NCBI GenBank assembly: GCA_021432605.1 | Contig: MU271163.1 | Coordinates: 310,001 to 374,000 of the forward strand | Length of the DNA: 64,000 bases | DNA from: Coniochaeta sp. PMI_546 | Lineage: Eukaryota; Ascomycota; Sordariomycetes; Coniochaetales; Coniochaetaceae | Direction of reading: 5' to 3' | Shown here: positions 22,851-32,617 of the stretch, piece by piece | Numbering within the stretch: position 1 is the stretch's first letter | Layout: every line of letters begins with the position of its first letter | Program-made: the position numbers and the translations under genes | The notes under the pieces: generated by a model | Database searches by the model: none | What the model was told of the DNA's origin: nothing | Seen by the model: only the letters and a program-made list of their open reading frames with translations

Positions 22851-23005
22851 TGGTGAGACTCTACAGTCTAGGAGCGCCAAATCCAGTCCAAGGGATATTT
22901 ATCCCGGATGTTTCAACAAAAACAGGAATTCATTCTTGAATTTGGCAAGACACAAAGGAGACATTCTAGTCATCATAGACGCTTCATGACCCCGTCTCAG
23001 ATTGC

Positions 23006-25070
23006 CTAGTGCGTCATCACCTGCTTGATGCTGCGCTTATGCACCCTCGCCAACCAGCTCTTCGCCATGAACGCCCTGATCTTCTTGCCCCAGACCATAA
23101 ACACAATCAGTGCCAAGTTGTTGACCAGCAACAAGCTTCCAAACACGCCGGCAATCATCACAGCGTACCCATTCTCGGTCACCCAGTTCAAGAGATCTAT
23201 CCCCATGCCAAAGCTGATCGCCTGCTTGCCCAGATTCATAGCGATGAGCATCTCGCTCGTGTTGGCAGCATAGCTGTCGATGGCATACGCCAGCGTGAAC
23301 GTGAAGTAGAAGTAACTCGCGAATGAACTCGACACAACGCCGACAAAGTACGCGATCCAGTGGAGGTCGCGCTCAGCAGCGAAGCCAAAGATGACGAGCC
23401 CGGCTGGGCCGACCAGCATGACCGGTAGCATGACGCCGAGACGCATCTCGGCCTCGCGGATGCCGTTGTTGCGACGTGTCAGGCGGGCGGCGAGCATGTC
23501 GGATGTTGAGGTGAATGGGATGCCGAGAGCGAAGCCGATGAGAGAGCCGAGTGAGATCAGGCCGCTATTGAGCTGCGACCAGTTGTAAGGTGGCTGGGTG
23601 ATCTTGATTGGGAAGATGTAGTTGAATGTTAGGGCTCCGAGGCCGATGTTGATACCTACACCGGTTTTAGGCACAAGGGGATAGATAGCATGGTTAGATT
23701 TTAGTGGAGACATACCATAAGTGGTCACGACCCACAGGACGTGAGGTACCAGGAAGTATGTGAACGACCTGGCCATCATCAAGAAGAATTCCGAGTCCTT
23801 CTCCCACACGCCCCAGAACTTGAGAGTCTGCAGGAAGGTCTTGCGCTTGGGAATGACGGGCTCAGGTCGCTCCTCAGCGGTTGCCGATGCCTTCTCTCCC
23901 TCCGAGTTGCTGTGGGCACCGCTGAGGTCTACGGTTTGTGGAACTTCACGATGGTAAGTCGTCTCCTCCACGACGAAAAACGCTGTGATCAACAAAGCTA
24001 GCGCGAATGCTAGCTCGACGTAGAAGAACAGACGCCAGGAAAACCCGCCGTTGAGCATGTATCCGGCGAAAAGGGGTCCGGTCGCGCCAAAGCAGAGGGC
24101 AACTGGCACAAATCAGCCACTTGTTGGCTAGGATCCTCGTCAAGGAGTGCGATTATACCTACCGGTATAGTATCCGATGCGTTTGCCTCTCTCGTGAAGG
24201 AAGAATATGTCGTTGACCAACTGAACCGGCAGCGCTTCGCAGACTCCTGATCCAAAGGCATGAATCACGCGCGCTGCCATCAGGTTGTCGTAAGATGTAG
24301 CCTGCGAGCAGCCGATGAGCCCGGCACAATACTAGTATCATGTTAGGATCAAACGAACTGGAGATATTCGGTACTCGATAGCCCTAACATACAAAGACTA
24401 GAGACCCGAGCATGACAGCCCTTCTACCGATCTTGAGATACAGTGGTACGAGGAGCAGTGACCCTGGAGCAGCCAAGCATTAGTATTATGACATCCTCTC
24501 GCGTGGAGAGTCAAAGCTTCTTAAGCTTCTTACCGAATCCGTAGGCGAGATTCGGATAGCTGACAAGGCCAGACGCTTTGTTGACGTCGATGTTGAACTC
24601 CATGGCAAAGTTGACCAGGTAGACCGACGGACCGAGGAGAGCCGAGTTACCTAGGAAAGAATACAGTGATACCACGATGAGGATTCCTATCTTCTTGGCG
24701 CTTGCCCACTGAATCTCGCGTCAGCATGCTCTCCTCCAAGAAACCCTCATAGCGCGTTGAAAACCTGCCTGAAGAGGATCGTTCGGGTCTTCGGCTGGCA
24801 CGGGGAATAGGGCTTGGCCGTATGCGGTATCATCGCCCTCTTGTTGCGTGTCACATATGTTAGTCGTAAGTGCTTGCAAGGTTACGTTGCTTGATGATCA
24901 GTCTCACCGAGGGCCTTTAGATTGACCGTCCCCGGAATGCCTTCCTCGTGTGCATGGCTATCGAGAAGTGTCTGGTGAGCATCACAGATCATAGTTCCGG
25001 CATGCATCATCTTGCAGATTCTAGAAACGTACCTGTGAACCAAATGCCTTTCATGCGAGTGTGGAGTCAT
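23006..25070 (-). CDS. MFS transporter, DHA1 family (Hol1-like)
   Basis: Plasma-membrane transporter of 536 residues in eight exons: 25033-25070, 24908-24957, 24769-24839, 24534-24708, 24393-24463, 24163-24331, 23716-24102 and 23006-23655. All phases close. The N-terminal tail (MTPHSHERHLVH...GDDTAYGQALFPVPAEDPNDPLQ) is typical of fungal Hol1-like DHA1 members, followed by WASAKKIGILIVVSLYSFLG. Twelve helices are expected: six before the hydrophilic loop at about 225-265 (PQTVDLSGAHSNSEGEKAS region) and six after it. Intron three (24709-24768) needs a GC donor to keep DPLQ-WASAKK in frame. The intron at 23656-23715 is 60 bp and free of stops, so retention would add 20 residues. Substrate unknown; yeast Hol1 moves polyamines and other cations. 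Confidence 0.85.
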
Positions 25071-26595
25071 CTTGTTGAGCTTTGTCTCGAGCACTAGACC
25101 CGGCTCAGGGCTGAAATGTAGAAGGGGAGCAAGAAGGACACAGGACCTCGCATCCCAACCTGGACTTCACAAGATATAAGAGCCATGATGGCCGAAGCAG
25201 CCTCTCCTCGGCCGTTCTTTCGAGTTGCTATCTTCGATCTCACAGCTCATCGGCTCGGGTAATGTGTTGCGGGGCTGGCAATGCGGCAGTTGGAGAAGGT
25301 TGTATGCATATCTGGTTCTGCAAATTAAGACCCTTGCTTGCCAGATATCCCACACTCTCGTGCCGGTCAGCAGCTCAGACGCACACTTCATTCGCTTCTC
25401 AGAAAGTCCAGGTTACTCCAACATGATCCTGATGAACCCGGCCCGCGATTGTTTGACGTAGCCGCCAAGCGAATCTTGTCGGCTATTCTTCTACGGTGCG
25501 AGTCGTGACACTGAGCATTGTGATATTTGCTGCGATTCGCCTGCTGGTCGTCTGTATAGTTCGACTTGCTGTTTCTGCTTCTCTTTCGGATTTCTGTTCG
25601 ACAGGACGTCACTGAAACTCAAAAGATAATGGCATTAGCTTTCGGGAACATATGTCATTCTGCCCACATAGGCTTCATCGAGACTCTGTCTGCGCGATTC
25701 TCCCCAATGGTTTGATGAACATTCGCTTACCGCCTCGTGATAAGGCATGCGCACTTGGTATAAACGACACTATGCAAGGGTTTATAACCTGTAAGACCTG
25801 TGTAACCACTGCGGTTATAATCCCGAAGCTCCCGGAGAGCCGATCACCCTCTGCAGGAGCATACAGTCTAGAGTGCATATGCTTGTCTTGACAACTACGT
25901 GAAGAGGCAGGCAATGTGATTCGTCTTGCTGTACGAGGTGGGCGAGATCCAGGACTGACATTGGCATAAACTACCTTTTCCGGGGAGTGGAGACACACAT
26001 CTCGAGGATGTCGACAACAGCTGATACGAGTAACACCAGTAACGCCCAGATAACCGACTATACAGACGAGCCACTCTAGATAGTATTGGATCGTTATGAG
26101 ACTGTATGATGAGTTTGTCCAAGGAAAGTCGCTGCGGAGAGTTTACACTCTGAACTCAGGCGCTGCTCGTTTCTCTAACTAGGGCAGACCCAATTAAACC
26201 ACAGGAGCAGACTACAAGTCCTTGCCTTCCTCTCCTTTAAAAACGTGAACTGACATACACACTTTTGCTCTCTGATACATACAGCCCAGAGACAAGGTAA
26301 TGTGCACAGAAGGTAATGTGCACAGCCCTGCTTCTTGGTCCAAGAAAGAAAATAGCATTCCTGTGACAAGTACAGTAATGTTGGACTTCTAGTCAAAGGT
26401 GCAAGCCCATCTCTGACATGACAAACTTAGGTGACCTGTTGTATGCAGCAGAAACACGTCCCTTGAGTCAAATGCCATACCAATGCAGACCACCAAGAAT
26501 ACCCATTGTTCATAGTCGAGCCTGTCGACTGTTACTTATCGCTCGGCGTAGCTCCCTCCTGTTCCGGGCCCGTCCCCGTCCTATGCAAAGCTCGA
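25071..26595. other. Intergenic, no gene seen
   Basis: About 1.5 kb with only short open frames lacking family features. It includes the promoter side of the MFS gene at its left end. No RNA gene or repeat recognised. Confidence 0.45.
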
Positions 26596-26922
26596 TCATG
26601 GATTCTTAAGACATCCGCAACCGCAGACCTTGAACCCAGAGAAGCACCCAGGATTCGATAGGACCGAGGAGGTCACCGTGCCGGAGCAGCAACCCTTCCC
26701 ACCTGCCGCGTCAAGGCACCTGTTCTTGCAGCGATTGAACCCCCAAGCGGCCGAGCAGCCGCCCCCTGACCAGGTGAGGATTGTCTGACAGGCGCGTTTA
26801 TCGACTACCGCGGCATGATCTCTTGCTGTCATGTCGGAGCGCCCGTCGTCGGCAGGCATCGGGTTGGCGGCGGTGGAAGCCGCGTGTACCGCCAAGAGGT
26901 AGGTGAGGATAGCGGAGCGCAT
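26596..26922 (-). CDS. Kex2-processed Cys-rich secreted peptide precursor
   Basis: Intronless, 108 residues. Residues 1-19 form a signal peptide. A propeptide (about 20-43) ends in the dibasic Lys42-Arg43, a Kex2-type processing site. The mature part (from Ala44, 65 residues) has ten Cys: ACQT, GGGC, NRC, KNRC, KGCC, PGC, KVCGCGC. It is Gly-rich and mildly basic. Even Cys number and dibasic processing suggest a compact disulfide-bonded peptide, such as an antimicrobial or effector-type peptide; I do not recognise the family. An A/T-rich TATA-like stretch (TATAAATA near 27071) lies about 150 bp upstream. The start gives the signal peptide directly. Confidence 0.75.
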   Translation of the reverse strand: MRSAILTYLLAVHAASTAANPMPADDGRSDMTARDHAAVVDKRACQTILTWSGGGCSAAWGFNRCKNRCLDAAGGKGCCSGTVTSSVLSNPGCFSGFKVCGCGCLKNP

Positions 26923-27509
26923 GGCGAGAATTCCAAGTTCGGATCAGGGAATCTGGCTCAGTTGCTCGAGTATTTGGCGTCTCTGGGGAAGTAGGAGCTG
27001 GAGAAGCAGAATTGTGGCTCCGTGTTACCAAGGGGGAAATCAGCACCGATTTCCGAGATGCGGAGGCTGCTATAAATATTCTATAGAATTATTCATGTTG
27101 ACGTCGTTTGACGGGACAAAGTCAACCCGCTGACTTTGGGGAAACTATCAAGGACTCGAAAGACTACTTTACTTCCGCAGTCAGCACGGAGAGACTCGAA
27201 GGGTGATACGACGCTACTCGCTGCGATACACATAGCCAAGAACTGCTCCACGCTAGCTTAGAAGGGGAGAATTGTGGCGTGATAGGCCCCAAGATAATTA
27301 CAGGAAGCGGGCGTTAGAGGCCGAGATCTCGAGCATGATATTTACTCGTGATGTCACCAAACATTAGGTACCTTGTCCAATCCGACCCAATGAGTGTAGA
27401 TATAGCCCGATATCCGCACATCCCTAAACCTAATTCCAGCATGTCCGTCACTACACAATGGCTTGCGATGAAACCCCAAGCCCGACACACTGACACACCC
27501 ACGAAGATC
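26923..27509. other. Intergenic, no gene seen
   Basis: Promoter side of the Cys-rich peptide gene and 3' flank of the next gene. No credible open frame or RNA gene. Confidence 0.45.
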
Positions 27510-28685
27510 TTATTGCGCAGGTCTAGTACACCCGACAACGACCTCGAACTTGAACTTCTTCGCGGAGGGCTCATGCGCCTCGGCCGCATCTATAGGCCGC
27601 TTCCTGCCTCCAGAACGTCCCGTTGGATGAGTCTCCGACTTCTCTGGCTGGCTAGAGGAAACTTTCCCGTCTTCTTGTTCCTCAAGACCTGAATCGGGTG
27701 GCTCGAGCTCTACCACTAGCATCTCCTCGAGCTCCTTAAACAAGAGTTCACCCTCCTCCTCAAGTTGCTTCTGGTGCTTTTTCGCCACTTTCTTGGCCGT
27801 CTTGCTCACCCTTCGCTTTGCCGCCAGCTGTGCTTTCTTCTGATTGAACCAGTGGACGTCCGCCATTTCACTTCTGCGGCGGTTCCTTCTCTGGGTCTTC
27901 GAAAAGAGGGACTTGTCTGATCTCGACTTGATAGGTTTGATCGGTTTCGACATGACACGCTGGGCTGAGGTGGGCACGACAGATCCGGCAGATGCAGGTA
28001 GGTCCTTCAATGGGATAGGTTGCAGCGTCGTAGAAAGCGGCTCAGAGTCGTGTGACTGCGCAGCACAGGGCTCAGGGAATATATCAAGCGTCGGATCCGT
28101 GTCGGCATTGCTCTGGACGGGCAACCGGGCCAAGCTGGTGGTCCATGGGATGTGCTGCTTCGGTGGCTGCCAGAAAGCATTGGGCGCATGCCTCATCGCC
28201 GCTATCTCGGCTAGAATCTCAACGGCCTCGTCGCTCCCAGCTTCAAACAGCCGAAAGAACTCGTTGGCGACCCTGACATTGGTGAGAAAGCTTAGTGTGT
28301 CAGAGGATTTGAGGCCAGGCCAGCGCCGCTCGGCCAGGGTGATGGCCAGCACAAGCCTTCTGACTTCAGCGACGTCCAGAACTACTCCCGCGATCTCTTC
28401 CCACCCTGTCGTCACATCCCGCCAAAATCCGACGCGGCCGTGCGTTGGCCGTTTGCGAAGGTGAAATGCCACTTGCTCGAAGAGGTTTTCGAATATCCCT
28501 CCCGCGTCGGCTGTCGTGGGATGGCCGCCCACGGCTCGGCAGATGGCATCTTCGATGCGCTGATCTTCCTTTGTGCTAAGCACGATGTGATTTCTGGGCA
28601 ACTTCAACTCGCGCTTCGGAATCAGCTGGTACAGCCGGAGCCGGCGGTAGCCGCTACCATTGGTTGCCATTGTGTTCTGAGACAT
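27510..28685 (-). CDS. Uncharacterised, probably nuclear protein with basic coiled coil
   Basis: Single open frame of 391 residues that I do not recognise as a named family. The first 170 residues are mixed helical sequence (RIEDAICRAVG, IFENLFEQVAFHLRKRP, FWRDVTTGWEEIAGVVLDV, RVANEFFRLFEAG) without low complexity, so probably folded. A Pro/Ser-rich linker follows. Then comes a strongly basic stretch (SKTQRRNRRRSEMADVHWF) that runs into a Lys/Glu-rich helix likely to form a coiled coil (about 270-325). The acidic and Ser-rich C-terminal part ends with GRKRPIDAAEAHEPSAKKFKF, which resembles a bipartite nuclear localisation signal. No membrane segment or signal peptide. The start is the first ATG; a second in-frame Met lies five residues downstream. 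Confidence 0.7.
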   Translation of the reverse strand: MSQNTMATNGSGYRRLRLYQLIPKRELKLPRNHIVLSTKEDQRIEDAICRAVGGHPTTADAGGIFENLFEQVAFHLRKRPTHGRVGFWRDVTTGWEEIAGVVLDVAEVRRLVLAITLAERRWPGLKSSDTLSFLTNVRVANEFFRLFEAGSDEAVEILAEIAAMRHAPNAFWQPPKQHIPWTTSLARLPVQSNADTDPTLDIFPEPCAAQSHDSEPLSTTLQPIPLKDLPASAGSVVPTSAQRVMSKPIKPIKSRSDKSLFSKTQRRNRRRSEMADVHWFNQKKAQLAAKRRVSKTAKKVAKKHQKQLEEEGELLFKELEEMLVVELEPPDSGLEEQEDGKVSSSQPEKSETHPTGRSGGRKRPIDAAEAHEPSAKKFKFEVVVGCTRPAQ

Positions 28686-30035
28686 GAGCGGAAGAACTTA
28701 CTGTGGTGAGAATAAACCTATGATTAGACACCATGAGAGATATCAGAATATAAGCACTTGCCCGTTCGGAGAGAGAACATTCCCGTAGCCACGGGCAAGA
28801 TTGCTGACGGGCTGAGACAAATAAACGGCTGCAAAAATTAGATACTGTCGACGAGTTGCTATGGTGGACCAGCTGGGCTGGGAAAAAGAGTCGGACAATG
28901 AGGTACTGCGAATACACTGTTAACTCAAAGACATCAAGACCCGTGAGGTGAATCGAAAAAGTTGATGTGACTGAGGCCAGTTATTTGATTTAGGTGACTA
29001 GTCATTAGTCAAGTTTGAGGACACTCAGGTGAAAGATATTCCGAGACTCTCACATAGAAAATGCCATGTCTGTCCACAACAACATGTCTTCCTAGCTACT
29101 GGCTCTCACTTCTGGCCAGTGTTCTGTCTGGCAAAGAGTCCTAGCCATCTGAGAATCGACCAGTATTTACCGTGAAGTACCTGACTTATTCTCATTCAAA
29201 CGGATCCATTGATATTGTTAGTACCGTCGGCCAATAATAACCAAGGTGGCTACCTCCAAATGTTACCGATTAGGGCAAGTGGACCCCTTTTGACACTGGG
29301 TCGATCGTGAGGAGCTGCAGTCACCGTGCCACTTTTCGATACTCCACTCTTCACAACATCTTGAAAGTGATAATGGCAGGTGAAACCTTGACGGACAACA
29401 ATGCCGTATGGATCTGTTGCGTCTTCTGCTTTGTGACGTCTGAGCCCAAACGTGGAGAGAAGTAATGCGTGGGCTACGAAACCACGCGTGTGGAAATCTA
29501 TGTGAGGTCACCATGTGTTGCTGGAATGGTTGTTCTTCCTCCTGGGTTGTTCCAAATCTCTCACAGAGGTCTAGTCTTGGATTTGGGGTTGTGCTCATGT
29601 CATTGGACTGCCTATCATGGTGAAGTGCTGGGATGATTGATATAATTTTCACGATTTGGACATTTGAACTATCACCTAAGCAGCCTATAGGATGTGCTTA
29701 GACAGATTAAATGATACACAGTCGACATTCACGCAAGTAGGAGACCCAGCGTGATGAACTCCAGACTCCTCAGTATCTAGAGTATCTCACTGAAAGTCTA
29801 GTCATATGTGGTAGATGGCGACGGTGGATGGCGATGGTAGAGACGGCGGTAAGAATGGTCGGTAGTGACGCCAGTGGTGGGTGGTGATGGTATTTCTAAA
29901 ACTAGGTAGCCTAGAGTGTATAAAGAACGAGGAAGCCAACAAAGGTGGTTGCCTGATCGGGCTAGATAGTTGTACGACATGGTCTTGAGCACCCTTTATT
30001 AAGTCAAACGGGGAGTTAGGTTGTCGGCACACATT
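28686..30035. other. Intergenic, no gene seen
   Basis: Gene-poor stretch upstream of the 27.5-28.7 kb gene. Only short open frames without features. It includes an imperfect GAT/GGC-rich microsatellite-like patch at about 29808-29892. Confidence 0.45.
29808..29892. repeat. Imperfect GGT/GAT/GGC-rich simple repeat
   Basis: A run of imperfect TGGCGATGG/TGGTGATGG-like units, compositionally distinct from its flanks. It has no coding meaning that I can see. Confidence 0.4.
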
Positions 30036-30194
30036 CAGGCGGGCTCCATAGCTCACCGGTAGACTACCAGCGAGCTTAATAAGTAGGCCAAGAATCCGTC
30101 CACAGCTCGGGTCAAGTGCGCTTGGTCAAGCCAGAGTTCGAGTCCGCCTGGGTGTGTGCCATGTGGGTTTTTCGGGGGTTTATTTTTTTTTTTT
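30036..30194 (+). other. tRNA-like Pol III element (A box, B box, T tract)
   Basis: TAGCTCACCGG at 30049-30059 fits a Pol III A box and AGTTCGAGTCC at 30135-30145 fits a B box. T12 at 30183-30194 could terminate Pol III. An 11-bp inverted repeat with one G-U pair (30036-30046 with 30140-30150) overlaps both ends. No normal tRNA cloverleaf can be drawn: the D loop would be too long and the acceptor does not pair. This is therefore a decayed tRNA or a tRNA-derived SINE-like head rather than a working tRNA. Confidence 0.35.
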
Positions 30195-30270
30195 AATCCA
30201 AGGGATTCTATTAAGGCTGTCTGTACCACTCACTACTACTCCCTACCTATCTAACACTCTCTTTTCTTTC

Positions 30271-30305
30271 CATTTTTTTTTTTCTTAAGGGAAAAAAAAA
30301 AGGCC
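30271..30305. repeat. T-run/A-run hairpin
   Basis: T11 at 30273-30283 and A10 at 30292-30301 flank a CTTAAG centre, giving a potential perfect hairpin just beyond the 3' end of the minus-strand reductase gene (stop at 30368). It could influence 3' end formation or be a replication-slippage product. Confidence 0.4.
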
Positions 30306-30367
30306 TTCCTTTTTTATGTCTCTCACGATATATAATAACTCTTAGCCAGACCTGAACCATTACTTGA

Positions 30368-31363
30368 TTACGTAGAAATCTTGATTACAACCTTTCCCCT
30401 TGCATGCCCTGTGTTCAGCCGTTCAAATGCTTCCTGGACATGATCAAACTCAAACGCGCTGTCGATGATGATCTTGTCCTTGGGCAAATGCAGAGCCTCC
30501 TCCAGGTACGAAGTCCTGCATTCAAGATTGACGCAAGTGTACGAAGGACCAAGCCCTGCTCTCCCGACAAGAGCGCGCAAGAGCATCTGTGGATTCCATA
30601 AGTATATGTTCCTGCCGCCCATCGTCATTCTGTTCGTCTTGTCACCGACGACTGTCACATATCGGTTCGCTAACCCCAGACACTCCGTCCCTCCCACCAT
30701 ATCGATGATGGCATCAGGCCCAAATGACCTGACCCGATCCCGCACACTCGTCGTGGTATAGTCGACGACCTCGCGGGCACCCATGCTTTGGACGAAATCT
30801 GCATTGCGCCCCGAGCACGATGCGATCACTTCCCAACCACGCTGCTTCGCGATATACACAGCGTACATGCCGCAACTGGAGCTGCCACCCAGAACTGCAA
30901 TCTTGCCGTTTGGAACATATGGCGTGACGAGGTCGATGGTAGTTTGGGCTGTGATCCACACGAGTGGAATGGCGGCGGCTTGCTCCCACGACCAGTCAGC
31001 GGGCTTCGGGACGACGACTGATTGAGTGGTGTCGAGTTTGATAGTTTCCTGGAGGGTGCCTCCAGGAATGAATGGCCCAAGGCCAAAGACCTCGTCGCCT
31101 TTCTTGAGCCCGGCGTTGCTGCCTGCTTCCGTCACGACGCCGGCAAAGTCCTCGCCCACGCCTTTGTGAGAGGGGACAATGAAACTGGGGATATACGGCC
31201 ACAAAGGAAACGCCATCATCTGTGCATCGACGGGATTAATGGACGCGGCCTTTGTTTGGACACGTATCTGGGTCGGTTTGAGAGGTGTCGCATCGGGTGG
31301 AAGTCTCGACTGCTGCAGTGCCTTTGGGAAGCCTCCGTGGGTGAATGTCCATGCTCGGGTCAT
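30368..31363 (-). CDS. MDR-family NAD(P)H-dependent reductase (quinone oxidoreductase/YIM1-like)
   Basis: Single-exon protein of 331 residues in the medium-chain dehydrogenase/reductase superfamily, zinc-independent branch (quinone oxidoreductase, RTN4IP1 and yeast Yim1 relatives). The N-terminal GroES-like domain contains VQTKAASINPVDAQM and GEDFAGVVTEAGS. The nucleotide-binding domain has IAVLGGSSSCGMYAVYIAK (about 155-173). Cys and His zinc ligands of alcohol dehydrogenases are absent. The C-terminus ends HARGKVVIKIS, as usual. No signal peptide. The start is the first ATG and gives the standard family N-terminus. The substrate cannot be read from sequence. Confidence 0.88.
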   Translation of the reverse strand: MTRAWTFTHGGFPKALQQSRLPPDATPLKPTQIRVQTKAASINPVDAQMMAFPLWPYIPSFIVPSHKGVGEDFAGVVTEAGSNAGLKKGDEVFGLGPFIPGGTLQETIKLDTTQSVVVPKPADWSWEQAAAIPLVWITAQTTIDLVTPYVPNGKIAVLGGSSSCGMYAVYIAKQRGWEVIASCSGRNADFVQSMGAREVVDYTTTSVRDRVRSFGPDAIIDMVGGTECLGLANRYVTVVGDKTNRMTMGGRNIYLWNPQMLLRALVGRAGLGPSYTCVNLECRTSYLEEALHLPKDKIIIDSAFEFDHVQEAFERLNTGHARGKVVIKIST

Positions 31364-32617
31364 CTTGGAATCTTGGAGGATGAGATTATCTCACAGGATG
31401 CTGAGATGATTTTTCCATCTCTCTCAGAACATTGTATATCATTTCATCGTCTTGTATAGTTCCCCGAGGCCAACCCATTCAGTTGTACAACAATCCGAAG
31501 TCGACGTCTCCGGCACTTGGAGACGCCCCGGCTGCCCCAAGGTTGGATGATTAAGCAAGCCACTTTTTATTCGCAGGCATTTGATTGGCTCTTCATGTCT
31601 GGTGGCGTCCAATGACCGTTGAGGAACCGGCCTGATTCGTCCGGTGGCGTTTTCTGGCGGATGAATGTACCTTCCCGCACCCTGCCGCCCCTCCCCCACC
31701 CTGTGTGATTTGCACGAGGGGTGTCTAATCATCACCTAGCAGGTAAATCGACGGCGCTGTGGGCTCGATAGACGGAACAAACTCTCACCTGCTTCCTAGA
31801 TGCTTCCAGGGAGCGCGTGGTCTATGTCCGGAACAGCCGGTTGGACGCAATAAGTTGATTCGTCACGCAAGCTCGAGGACCAGACTATTCATTGAAACAC
31901 GGAGCCAGCGCAGTTTTGAGCGCCTTGTCCAGCTTGGGAAGGGCAACTTGGGACCTAGACAAGAGAACCGCCCTCCTGATCGTATCAACAACTCCCTGGG
32001 AAGTGGACATCCCTAGGCGACATTGCTGAAAGGATGATAGTGAGCGCACGTATATGATGAGATCAATACTAGGCCTTGGTTAGAGACTTGTCGCCTCTGC
32101 TACCTCAAGATGAAGCAGCCAAGACAATGCAGACCGGTCTTAAAGTACAGATTGCGGAGTTCACTTGACACTCAGGAACTAAAAGAATGAAGACAAGACA
32201 TGAAGAAATCGACACGCATGCCATGCCATTATTATTCCTTTTCTCCTGTCTCATGCTGCGTATCATCCTCTCAGCTCTCGCCTGGATCAACGCAACCTCT
32301 CTCTTGCAGAACTGCCAGCCAAAGACCTCCCAGGGTAGAGTAGAACAGCTGCTGTTCTGGTCAGTAGATAGGTAAGATTACCCATAAATTATTGGATAGT
32401 CAAGATAACTCGGAAATGTAAGTCATATATGAAAGACTACCATCGCACAGAGTCTTCGGGAGAGATTCTCCCCAGCACCAAAAGTGCAGTGATATAAAGC
32501 CCCAGCTGAGCAATCACCATTCCTACATCAAGCAGGTACACCAGCTGTAGAAACCCCTTATCTCTCAACCCCCAAGCCTATCGTCAACCTACACCCTCCT
32601 CCATCGAGCACACGATC
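31364..32617. other. Intergenic, no gene seen
   Basis: Promoter side of the reductase gene and 3' flank of the FAD oxidoreductase gene. No supported gene, RNA or repeat. Confidence 0.45.

Noticed and set aside
13689-25070. A multi-gene defence island formed by NLR, membrane protein, PARG and MFS genes
   Set aside because: Only adjacency supports it; the strand pattern is mixed and fungal genes are not in operons. Only the head-to-head pair is kept as a weak idea.
30041-30158. A functional tRNA gene with intron
   Set aside because: A and B boxes exist, but no acceptor stem, normal D loop or T stem can be formed.
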